From contig DGSP01000021.1 in the NCBI GenBank assembly GCA_002393555.1, positions 1-12,093 on the forward strand: 12,093 nucleotides of DNA, in the 5' to 3' direction. Below the pieces are notes generated by a model. The model did no database searches, was not told where the DNA came from, and was given only the letters and a program-made list of their open reading frames with translations. Source of the DNA: Prevotellaceae bacterium UBA4359 (GTDB lineage Bacteria; Bacteroidota; Bacteroidia; Bacteroidales; Bacteroidaceae). This document shows, one piece after another, positions 5,552 through 11,891 of the stretch (the first letter of the stretch is position 1; the number at the start of each line of letters is the position of its first letter). The position numbers were made by a program, and so were the translations under genes.

Positions 5552-7174
5552 ATGAAACTTAGACTTTTCACTTTTCTTTTTTCACTCTTCATTGGCCTGA
5601 CGGTTGAGGCTCAATCGACGAAGTTCGACTACCTCTTCCACGAGGCGGAACGGCAGAAGTTGGCGCGCAATCTTGATGCAGCCATTGACCTGTTCGACTA
5701 TTGCCGTGGTCTGAATCCCCAGTCTGGCGTGGTACTCTACGAACTGGCTGACCTCTACCGCTATGTGAAGAACGACAGTTTGGCTTTGGCCGCGATGGAA
5801 AAGGCGGCTGAACTGGAACCGCAGAACTACTGGTATCGCGACCGACTGGTGCAACTCTATCTGGAAAACCACCGCGAGGACGATGCCCTGAAAGTGGTGG
5901 AGGACATGGCGAGCCGATGGCCCGAGAAGAGCGATGTGCTGATGATGCTGTTGGGTCTCTACGAGCAGAAACATGATTTTGCCAACATGGTGAAGGTGCT
6001 GGACAAGATAGAGGTGAAAGAAGGCAAGAGCGAACAACTCTCGATGGAGAAGTTTCGCCTTTTCTTGCAGATGAACGACGAGGCGAGGGCTTTCAGCGAG
6101 ATGCAGGCACTGGCTAAAGAATATCCGAACGATGTGCGCTACCAGGTGGTGATTGGCGACCTCTATCTCGATGCCGACAGGAAGGAGGAAGCCTTGCGGC
6201 AGTTTAAGGAGGTGGAAGCACAAGACCCCGACAATGTGGCATTGCTGTTCTCGATGGCCAACTACTACAGGTCCGAGGGGACCGACTCGCTCTATCAGCA
6301 GTATCTGACCCGGCTGCTCACCCACAAGGAGGTGGATGAACAGACGAGGGTGAGGATGCTGGGAGTGCTGGTGAGGGAGAACCTGACCAACGGAGCCGAC
6401 TCGACGGCATTGCTGACACTCTTCGACCGTGTGCTGGCCGAACCGCAGGAAAACACTGACCTGCTGGAACTGAAGGTGCGCTACATGGTGACCAAGCGCA
6501 TGCCCCACGAGGAGGTAAAGCCCTATCTGAGGCAGATGCTGGAGATTGACCCAGAGAACGACATGGCCCGGCAGCAGTTGCTGTCCTATGCCATCAGCGA
6601 GAATGACACGCTGGGCGTGGTGGCCATCTGCAAGCCTGCGGTCGAGTATAAGACCGACGACCCCGTGTTCTACTACTATCTGGGTGTGGGCTACTTCCAA
6701 CTGGACGAGAAAGAGAAAGCGCTGGAAGCCTTTAAGGCCGGACTGGGCAAAGTGGAGAACAGTGAGAGCGAGAACAAGTTACAGTTGCGGGTGAACATGT
6801 TTGCCCTCATGGGCGACATCTATCATGCGTTGGGGCAGGACGACAAGGCATTCCAAGCCTACGACTCCTGTCTGGTCTATAAGCAGAACGACGCGATGGT
6901 GCTGAACAACTATGCCTACTATCTTTCGCTCAAGAAGAAGGACTTGCAGCGGGCGGAAGAGATGAGTCGCCTGTCCAACGAACTCGACCCCGACAATGCC
7001 ACCTACATGGACACCTATGCCTGGGTGCTCTATCAGCAGAAACGCTACGATGAGGCGAAAGAGTGGATGGACAAGACTGTGGAGCAAATGGAGAAGGATG
7101 GGGAAGAGATGAGCGATGACGTGGCAGAGCATGTGAAACTGATTGATAAGAAAGTGAAAAAGAAGAAAAAATGA
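5552..7174 (+). CDS. Exported tetratricopeptide repeat (TPR) protein
   Basis: The 540-residue protein begins with a signal peptide (MKLRLFTFLFSLFIGLTVEA, likely cut before Gln21), so it should be periplasmic. The rest is almost entirely helical repeats. Clear TPR units lie around 26-58, 60-92, 195-227, 370-402, 412-445, 447-480 and 481-515, with the usual small and aromatic positions (ALGQDDKAFQAYDSCL; WVLYQQKRYDEAKEWM). More diverged units lie between. It ends in a lysine-rich tail (DKKVKKKKK). No catalytic domain is visible, so it is presumably a scaffold for protein-protein contacts. It follows dut by 41 bp, and its stop overlaps the next start (ATGA, 7171-7174), implying translational coupling to the lipoprotein. 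The partner is unknown; neighbours suggest an envelope role. Confidence 0.88.
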   Translation: MKLRLFTFLFSLFIGLTVEAQSTKFDYLFHEAERQKLARNLDAAIDLFDYCRGLNPQSGVVLYELADLYRYVKNDSLALAAMEKAAELEPQNYWYRDRLVQLYLENHREDDALKVVEDMASRWPEKSDVLMMLLGLYEQKHDFANMVKVLDKIEVKEGKSEQLSMEKFRLFLQMNDEARAFSEMQALAKEYPNDVRYQVVIGDLYLDADRKEEALRQFKEVEAQDPDNVALLFSMANYYRSEGTDSLYQQYLTRLLTHKEVDEQTRVRMLGVLVRENLTNGADSTALLTLFDRVLAEPQENTDLLELKVRYMVTKRMPHEEVKPYLRQMLEIDPENDMARQQLLSYAISENDTLGVVAICKPAVEYKTDDPVFYYYLGVGYFQLDEKEKALEAFKAGLGKVENSESENKLQLRVNMFALMGDIYHALGQDDKAFQAYDSCLVYKQNDAMVLNNYAYYLSLKKKDLQRAEEMSRLSNELDPDNATYMDTYAWVLYQQKRYDEAKEWMDKTVEQMEKDGEEMSDDVAEHVKLIDKKVKKKKK

Positions 7175-7830
7175 AACATAGAATTATTGGAATGGGGTTG
7201 GCAGCACTCTTGGTGCTGGCACTCGTGGCTTGTCGCTCGTCGAAGAAGGTGACAGACGGCAACAACGACAAGACAAAACCCACCACAACGGTGACCACTA
7301 CAAAACCCTCGAAGGGCAAGAAGGACAAGGAAAAAGACAAGGTGGAGGCAGACAAGCCCAAGATTGTGGCAGGCACCAACTTCACCTCCAGAGTGCGTGT
7401 GACCATTACCCAAAACGGCAAGGACATCGCCACCAACGGCACCTTGCGCATGCGCTACGATGATGTCATACAGATTGCCTTGGTTGACCCCGTGGTGGGC
7501 ATGATGGAGGTGGGACGCATGGAACTCTCGCCCGACAATGTGCTGATTATCGACCGCATCAACAAACGCTACGTGAGCACCAACTATGAGGAGTTCACCG
7601 CCTTGAAGACTCGCAACATCGATTTCAAGACCATTCAGGACTTCTTCTGGCAGGAGGCTCAGAAAAGCAACCGCTTCTCCTACACCATCCCAGCCAAGCG
7701 AGACATCAAACTCGACCTGCAACTCTCCGACAAGGGAAATGCCGCCAACTGGACCACCCACACCAGCGTGTCGGGCAAATATACCCAGACGGATGTGAAC
7801 GAACTCTTCAAGAGCATGGTTGAACGCTGA
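7171..7830 (+). CDS. DUF4292-like lipoprotein
   Basis: The 219-residue protein has a lipoprotein signal with lipobox LVAC and lipidation at Cys21 (KHRIIGMGLAALLVLALVAC). A Lys/Thr-rich linker follows (about 22-65), then a beta-rich globular domain (70-219). The domain pattern NFTSRVRVTI, then LRMRYDDVIQIALVDPVVGMMEVGRMELSPDNVLIIDRINKRYV, is what I recall of DUF4292, a Bacteroidota family reminiscent of the LolA/LolB lipoprotein-carrier fold. That fold link is inference from the pattern. The lipid anchor suggests outer-membrane location facing the periplasm. The start overlaps the TPR stop by ATGA. The last 18 bp, including the stop, are duplicated 13 bp downstream. Its function is not established; it may help envelope assembly with the TPR and EnvC-like neighbours. 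Confidence 0.8.
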   Translation: MKHRIIGMGLAALLVLALVACRSSKKVTDGNNDKTKPTTTVTTTKPSKGKKDKEKDKVEADKPKIVAGTNFTSRVRVTITQNGKDIATNGTLRMRYDDVIQIALVDPVVGMMEVGRMELSPDNVLIIDRINKRYVSTNYEEFTALKTRNIDFKTIQDFFWQEAQKSNRFSYTIPAKRDIKLDLQLSDKGNAANWTTHTSVSGKYTQTDVNELFKSMVER

Positions 7831-7861
7831 GAACAAGGATATAAGCATGGTGGAACGCTGA
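7813..7861 (+). repeat. 18-bp duplication of the lipoprotein gene 3' end
   Basis: AGCATGGTTGAACGCTGA (7813-7830) recurs as AGCATGGTGGAACGCTGA (7844-7861), one mismatch, 31 bp apart. The first copy encodes the terminal residues Met-Val-Glu-Arg and the stop. The second reproduces the same ATG-to-TGA four-codon mini-ORF in the gap before the EnvC-like gene. The latter starts 13 bp later with ATGGTGAAA, echoing the same ATGGTG. Confidence 0.7.
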
Positions 7862-7874
7862 AAAACTCGATGGA

Positions 7875-9434
7875 ATGGTGAAAAAACTACTGCTCTTCCT
7901 CCTGACGATGGCCCTGGTGCTGCCACTCTCTGCCCAAAGCAGAGGGAAAAGCACCTCTGCTGCCCGACGCACCACGGCGACTCGGCAGAAACAGCAGCCA
8001 CAGAAGAAACAGCCACAGAAAAAGCGGAAAACAGTCGATAAAAAGACTCAACTGCGCAACGAGAAGGCAGCCACCCAACAGGCTCGCCAGCAGTCGCAGG
8101 CACAATTGGCCCAACTGAACAAAAACGTGAAGGCGAGCCTCGACAGCGTCCTCATCCTCGACCACCAGATAGGCCGTCAGCAACAGTCCATCGACAGCCT
8201 GAACCGAGACATCACCCTGCTCGAATCGACCATCGACACACTGAACGTGCAGTTGGACAGGTTGCAACGAGAGTTGAAGCAGAAGAAAGAGCGCTATGCC
8301 AAAGCCATGGTCTATATGCGCAAGAACCGCTCAGTGCAGAACAAACTCATGTTCATCTTCTCGGCCGACAACTTCACCCAGATGGTGCGACGTATGCGCT
8401 ACCTGCAAGAATACACCACCTTCCAGAAGGCACAGGGCGAACTGCTCAAAGAGAAGCAATCCGAGGTGAAAGCCAAGCAGAACGAACTGCTGGCCGCCAA
8501 GACGCGCAAGGAACAGAACCTTCAGTCGGTGGAGCGGAAGAAAGTCTCTCTTCAAGGCATGAAACAAAACTGCCAGACCCAGGTCAACTTCCTCAACAAG
8601 AACATCGCCACCGTGCAGCGGCAGATACAGGACTACCAGAAGCGGGAACAGCAACTCAACGCCGAGATAGACCGCATCATCCAGGCCGAGATAGAAGCCG
8701 CCCGACGAGCCGAAGCCGAACGCAAGCGCAAAGCCGAAGAAGCGCGCAAGAAAGCCGAGGCTGAAGCTCGCGAACGAGCCCGCAAACTGGCCGAAGCCAA
8801 AGCCGCCGCCGAACGAGCCCGCAAGGCAGCCGAAGCAGCCGAAGCCGCCCGACGGAAAGCCAAGACCGAAGCCGAGCGCAAGACCGCCGCAGCAGCAGCC
8901 GAACGAGCCAAAGCCGAAGCCCGCACCGCCGAGGCCAACGTCAAAATGGCAGCCAAGGAAGAGAAGAGTGGACGCGAAAAATATGAAGCATGGAAAAGCA
9001 ACGATGCCAGCAGCGATGCCCGTCTGTCCAGCAACTTCACCAGCAACAAAGGCCGACTGCCCATGCCCATCACAGGCAGTTACAGCGTGGTAGGCCACTA
9101 CGGCAACTACTCCGTGGCCGGTCTGCGCCATGTCACCCTCGACAACAAAGGCATCGACATACGCGGTCAGCAAGGCTGCTCCGCCCGGGCCGTCTTCGAT
9201 GGCACCGTCAGTTCCGTCTTCCAGTATGGTGGTTCCTACATCGTCATGCTCCGCCATGGCTCCTACATCTCCGTCTATTCAGGCCTATCTTCCGTCTCAG
9301 TGCGTAAAGGGCAGAACGTCAAGACAAAAGCCCCCCTCGGTGCCATCGGCCAAGACTCCGACGGACGCTACATCCTCCACTTCCAACTCCGCAACGGCTC
9401 CTCACGCCTCAACCCCGAACAGTGGGTGAGATGA
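7875..9434 (+). CDS. EnvC-like murein hydrolase activator (degenerate M23/LytM domain)
   Basis: The 519-residue protein has a signal peptide (MVKKLLLFLLTMALVLPLSA, cleavage before Gln21) and a basic Gln/Lys stretch (30-60). A long coiled coil follows (60-270), then a very Ala/Glu/Lys/Arg-rich charged helix (271-372), and a C-terminal LytM/M23 domain (about 395-519). The metalloprotease motifs are degenerate. HxGxD is NKGID (424-428), so the first zinc ligand is lost. The YxHL position reads YSGL (468-471). The terminal HLHFE reads ILHFQ (500-504). A zinc endopeptidase activity is therefore unlikely. This pattern is that of EnvC, which activates cell-wall amidases during daughter-cell separation, and I recall similar degeneracy in Bacteroides homologues. 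It lies 44 bp after the lipoprotein gene, likely in one operon. A heptad array begins at the last base of the stop codon. Confidence 0.88.
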   Translation: MVKKLLLFLLTMALVLPLSAQSRGKSTSAARRTTATRQKQQPQKKQPQKKRKTVDKKTQLRNEKAATQQARQQSQAQLAQLNKNVKASLDSVLILDHQIGRQQQSIDSLNRDITLLESTIDTLNVQLDRLQRELKQKKERYAKAMVYMRKNRSVQNKLMFIFSADNFTQMVRRMRYLQEYTTFQKAQGELLKEKQSEVKAKQNELLAAKTRKEQNLQSVERKKVSLQGMKQNCQTQVNFLNKNIATVQRQIQDYQKREQQLNAEIDRIIQAEIEAARRAEAERKRKAEEARKKAEAEARERARKLAEAKAAAERARKAAEAAEAARRKAKTEAERKTAAAAAERAKAEARTAEANVKMAAKEEKSGREKYEAWKSNDASSDARLSSNFTSNKGRLPMPITGSYSVVGHYGNYSVAGLRHVTLDNKGIDIRGQQGCSARAVFDGTVSSVFQYGGSYIVMLRHGSYISVYSGLSSVSVRKGQNVKTKAPLGAIGQDSDGRYILHFQLRNGSSRLNPEQWVR

Positions 9435-9611
9435 AAAGTTAAAAACTAAAAGTTGAAAGTTAAAAATAAAAGTCACTTCTGCCATGCGAGAACAAACCAG
9501 CATCTTTAGAGTCCAAAGAGAAACTTTCACTTTTAGTTTTTCACTTTTCACTTTTGGTTTTTCACTTTTCACTTTTAGTTTTTAACTTTTAACTTTTCCC
9601 TTTTCCATTTT
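9434..9611. repeat. Heptad (7-bp) repeat arrays in opposing orientation upstream of cinA
   Basis: On the left, 9434-9461 reads as four in-register heptads (AAAAGTT, AAAAACT, AAAAGTT, GAAAGTT) followed by decayed copies. On the right, 9528-9611 is twelve uninterrupted heptads of the form nnnTTTT: CACTTTT five times, AGTTTTT twice, GGTTTTT once, AACTTTT twice, CCCTTTT and CCATTTT. The two arms are inverse in sense and could fold into one long hairpin around a unique spacer (about 9475-9527). The array starts in the stop codon of the EnvC-like gene and ends 10 bp before the cinA ATG. Confidence 0.8.
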
Positions 9612-9621
9612 CCCAACCGCA

Positions 9622-10059
9622 ATGACCCTTTCCACAGCCGAATCATGCACCGGCGGACGCATAGCCGCCGCCATCACCGCCCAGAGCGGAGCCAGCCGCT
9701 ACTTTCGGGGCGGACTCGTAGCCTATCAGAACGAAGTGAAAGAGCAACTCCTCCAAGTGCCACACCAGATGATAGAAACCCACGGAGTCGTCTCGCGCCA
9801 AGTGGCCGAGCAGATGGTGCGCGGAGCCTGCGCCCTCTTCCACACCGACTACGCCCTCGCCTCCACAGGCTATGCCGAGCCGTGGCAAGGCCATGACGTG
9901 GAGATATGGGTAGCCTGGGGCAGTGCCACCGACATCCACTCCCTCTGCCTGCGCGAAGACTTCGGACGAGTGAAAAACGTCGAACTCGCCACCCAGTGCG
10001 TACTCGACGAGTTCCGCCGCTACCTCCATGACCCCAAAAGTGAAAAGTTGAAAATCTAA
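9622..10059 (+). CDS. CinA C-terminal-domain (PncC-like) protein, short form
   Basis: The 145-residue protein matches the CinA C-terminal domain, known in some bacteria as nicotinamide-nucleotide amidase (NMN to NaMN, pyridine-nucleotide salvage). TAESCTGG holds the candidate nucleophile Ser8. YFRGGLVAYQNEVK (27-40), then THGVVSRQVAEQMVRGA (53-69) and DYALASTG (76-83) follow the family closely. Three oddities stand out. The usual 15-20 N-terminal residues are absent, and an in-frame stop at 9583-9585 leaves no alternative start. The expected GIAGPGGG...PVGTVW stretch is replaced by a shorter GYAEPWQGHDVEIWVAW. The final seven residues (KSEKLKI) are encoded by repeat heptads. It lacks the N-terminal MoCF domain of full CinA. 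Enzymatic competence is uncertain. No Shine-Dalgarno or -7 box is visible. Confidence 0.8.
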   Translation: MTLSTAESCTGGRIAAAITAQSGASRYFRGGLVAYQNEVKEQLLQVPHQMIETHGVVSRQVAEQMVRGACALFHTDYALASTGYAEPWQGHDVEIWVAWGSATDIHSLCLREDFGRVKNVELATQCVLDEFRRYLHDPKSEKLKI

Positions 10060-10142
10060 GAATCCTTTGCTGATGAGTTGCCAACAGCCCGAATGGCAGG
10101 TAACTTAAATTTTCCACTTTTCACTTTTAGTTTTTAACTCTC
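10036..10142. repeat. Heptad inverted repeat spanning the cinA stop codon
   Basis: AAAAGTGAAAAGTTGAAAAT (10036-10055) and its inverse at 10109-10128 match at 19 of 20 positions. The right arm continues in heptad register (CACTTTT, CACTTTT, AGTTTTT, AACTCTC) to 10142. The left arm lies inside the cinA reading frame and encodes its last seven codons before TAA. The 53-nt loop holds the rest of the cinA-araC gap. The structure could double as a terminator for cinA and as the leader of the araC gene. Confidence 0.8.
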
Positions 10143-10154
10143 AACCCCAAAACA

Positions 10155-11240
10155 ATGCCCTTCGAACACATACCCGCCAGCGTGACACTGCTTTTCATCC
10201 TCTATGGAGTCACAGGAACAGCAGCCCTCATCGCCACAGCCTACATGCTGTTGCGCCGAGGCAACGCCTTCGCCGCCCACGTCACACCCCCCATGCGCCT
10301 TCGCCGCTGGGCCGCCTCATTCTTTGCCGCCGCCGCATTGAGCCATGTGTGGTGGTACATCTTCTACACCTACTTCGGCAACACCCTCTCCGTAGCCCAC
10401 GTAGTCATCTCCGTGCTCGACTGCTCAGCACTGCTCACCACCATCGCCGGCACACTGCTCGCCATGCTCCAAGACCGCCAGCGACCCATCTGGCCCATCC
10501 CCGTAGCCCTCATACCCTTCGCCGCCATCGGAGCCATCATGATGTTCAGCCCCAGCATGCTGCTCATGTACATCGCCATCGCCTACATCCTCCTCGCCTA
10601 CCTCCTTTTCACCATCTACATTCTCCTCGCCCTCAGGCAATACGGACAATGGCTGCGCGACAACTACGCCGACCTCGAAAACAAAAAAGTGTGGCTCAGC
10701 CAAGTGCTCACCATCACCATGATGCTCATGTTCATCGTCTATGCCTTCGACGACGGCACCCCCATCATCCGCCACATCATGGTCATCGCCGAACTCATCC
10801 TCTTCGGCCTCCTGCTATGGCGAGTCGAAACCCTGCCCCAACTCAACCTCCCCCCACAGAAAGAGCCCCACCCCACCGCCCCCGTCAACATCGACCCCTC
10901 CAACATCGAACAACTCCTCGCCCAACACTGCATAGCCCCCAAACTCTACCTGCAGCACGACCTCAAACTCCCCCAACTCGCCCAAGCCATAGGCATCAAC
11001 CGCTACTATCTCAGCCAGTACTTCTCCCTCCGGGGAACCAACTACAACACCTACATCAACGACCTGCGCATCCGCCACTTCGTCAGCCGCTATCGCGAGG
11101 CCATCCACACCGCCCATCCCCTCACCGCCCAGCAACTCGCCGAAGAGAGCGGCTACCACAGTTACAGCACCTTCAGCCTCGCCTTCAAGCAGCGCATGGG
11201 CAAGAGCGTGACCGTCTGGATGCGCAATCCCGACCAATAG
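10155..11240 (+). CDS. Membrane-anchored AraC-family transcriptional regulator
   Basis: The 361-residue protein has about seven membrane segments (approximately 8-32, 50-73, 80-104, 112-130, 134-160, 182-198 and 205-223). A cytoplasmic linker follows (226-250), then a C-terminal AraC/XylS DNA-binding domain (about 255-357). Two helix-turn-helix units are recognisable: LKLPQLAQAIGINRYYLSQYF (270-290) and LTAQQLAEESGYHSYSTFSLAFKQRMGKS (323-351). Between membrane segments lies WLRDNYADLENKKVW (166-180), resembling a stretch I have seen in Bacteroidetes homologues. It is probably a one-component sensor-regulator whose ligand and targets are unknown. It begins 13 bp after the heptad repeat. A 20-bp-period direct repeat starts right after its stop and could be an operator. 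Codon choice is heavily C-ending here, as in cinA. Confidence 0.86.
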   Translation: MPFEHIPASVTLLFILYGVTGTAALIATAYMLLRRGNAFAAHVTPPMRLRRWAASFFAAAALSHVWWYIFYTYFGNTLSVAHVVISVLDCSALLTTIAGTLLAMLQDRQRPIWPIPVALIPFAAIGAIMMFSPSMLLMYIAIAYILLAYLLFTIYILLALRQYGQWLRDNYADLENKKVWLSQVLTITMMLMFIVYAFDDGTPIIRHIMVIAELILFGLLLWRVETLPQLNLPPQKEPHPTAPVNIDPSNIEQLLAQHCIAPKLYLQHDLKLPQLAQAIGINRYYLSQYFSLRGTNYNTYINDLRIRHFVSRYREAIHTAHPLTAQQLAEESGYHSYSTFSLAFKQRMGKSVTVWMRNPDQ

Positions 11241-11242
11241 GC

Positions 11243-11279
11243 TTTCAAAATCAGCAAAAAAGTTTCAAAATCAGCAAAA
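11243..11279 (+). repeat. Two direct repeats with 20-bp period after araC
   Basis: TTTCAAAATCAGCAAAA occurs at 11243-11259 and exactly again at 11263-11279. The 20-bp period is close to two DNA turns, which suits paired AraC-family half-sites. The first copy begins two bases after the regulator's stop codon. An operator role is inference; local tandem duplication is the plainer explanation. Confidence 0.65.
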
Positions 11280-11326
11280 TCTCATTGGGCGGACACTTTG
11301 GGTGTGATTATTTTGCGAAATTTACT

Positions 11327-11334
11327 TATCTTCG
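11327..11334 (+). promoter_or_regulatory. Orphan promoter-like -7 element
   Basis: TATCTTCG differs by one base from TAnnTTTG. Its context (TATCTTCGCAGCC) matches the starts of the ATPase and dut transcripts (TATCTTTGCAACG, TAACTTTGCAGCC). No gene follows within the window. It may be the relic of a displaced gene's promoter, or it may drive the downstream non-coding region. Confidence 0.35.
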
Positions 11335-11405
11335 CAGCCAAAACTATTTCTTGAAAGTGTAAACACTATTTCCGAAAGAACAAGCAACGTATCAAATATA
11401 AAAAA

Positions 11406-11600
11406 ACTCAAGTTTCGCAAGTGCTCTGGCTTCTTTGGAGTTAAAAGAGTTAGGAGTTAGAAGTTAGGAGTTAGGGCTGAGAGTCGCCAAGTGCGTGGGC
11501 TTGCGCCCAGCGCATGGGCTGGCAGGGTGTCGGCTTTTAACTCCTGAGCAGAGCGATAACTCCTATAACTCCAATAAACTAAGACTTGCGAAAGTTGAAT
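11406..11600. repeat. GGAGTTA-family repeat, copy 2, with nested inverted arms
   Basis: Outer arms ACTCAAGTTTCGCAAGT (11406-11422) and the inverse at 11584-11600 match at 15 of 17. Inner arms start with GGAGTTAAAAGAGTTA (11437-11452) and match the inverse at 11557-11572 at 14 of 16. The left inner arm continues as heptads (GGAGTTA, GAAGTTA, GGAGTTA). Between them is a GC-rich hairpin (TGCGTGGGC loop GCCCAgCGCA, 11492-11514). A third copy of the outer arm stands alone at 11857-11873, matching the first at 16 of 17. No coding capacity. Confidence 0.75.
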
Positions 11601-11649
11601 ATATAAAAGTTGAATATATAATGGTAAAAAGGTTGTGTATAATGTGAAG

Positions 11650-11776
11650 TAGGACTTTGTTGAATAAGTGAACCGCCGTCTGAAGACGAACGACAAAGAA
11701 ATCCTGCATGTAGGGGTGCAACGAGCATCAGCATCCCTAAGGGAGAGACGCTCACACATGCGCCTCTCCCTTTTTT
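11650..11776 (+). ncRNA. Candidate structured small RNA ending in an intrinsic terminator
   Basis: Three consecutive hairpins fit into 127 nt. Hairpin 1 pairs AGGA and CTTTGTTG (11651-11662) with CGACAAAG and TCCT (11691-11705) around a three-A bulge. It encloses a small CGTC-TGAA-GACG stem-loop (11677-11688). Hairpin 2 pairs AGGGGTGC (11712-11719) with GCATCCCT (11731-11738). Hairpin 3 is a terminator. A TATAAT at 11638-11643 would start transcription near 11650, just before hairpin 1, though it is not the Bacteroidota consensus and no -33 box is evident. The segment is free of the surrounding repeats and has no plausible ORF. I do not recognise it as 6S, SRP RNA, tmRNA or RNase P RNA. It could be a known Bacteroidales sRNA motif that I cannot name. 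Confidence 0.5.
11741..11776 (+). terminator. Intrinsic terminator
   Basis: GGGAGAGACG (11741-11750) pairs with CGCCTCTCCC (11761-11770), one A-C mismatch, 10-nt loop, followed directly by six T. This is the clearest rho-independent terminator in the window. It lies 500 bp past the araC stop, so it more likely ends an independent RNA than the araC message. Confidence 0.75.
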
Positions 11777-11891
11777 GTTTACTCCCAATGCTCTTTGCGA
11801 ACATTTTGAATGGTATTAACGTGAGTTCTGCGTAAGTAGATGAAAAAAAATAGTTTACTCAAGTTTCGGAAGTACACAACTTGTTCATTTT
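11777..11891. other. Non-coding gap with shared short motifs
   Basis: No ORF is supported here. TTAACGTGAGTTC at 11817-11829 resembles the outer arm of the palindrome at 71-84. ACTCAAGTTTCGGAAGT at 11857-11873 repeats the outer arm of the GGAGTTA-family element. These look like remnants of dispersed repeats. Confidence 0.45.

Noticed and set aside
9484..9588. Short ORF beginning ATGCGAGAACAAACC
   Set aside because: After about 12 codons it runs into the heptad array and becomes a Phe/Ser/Thr repeat. It is not a credible protein.
10349..11362. 337-codon plus-strand ORF overlapping araC
   Set aside because: It is the shifted frame of the araC gene, with His/Pro/Arg-rich composition caused by C-ending codons.
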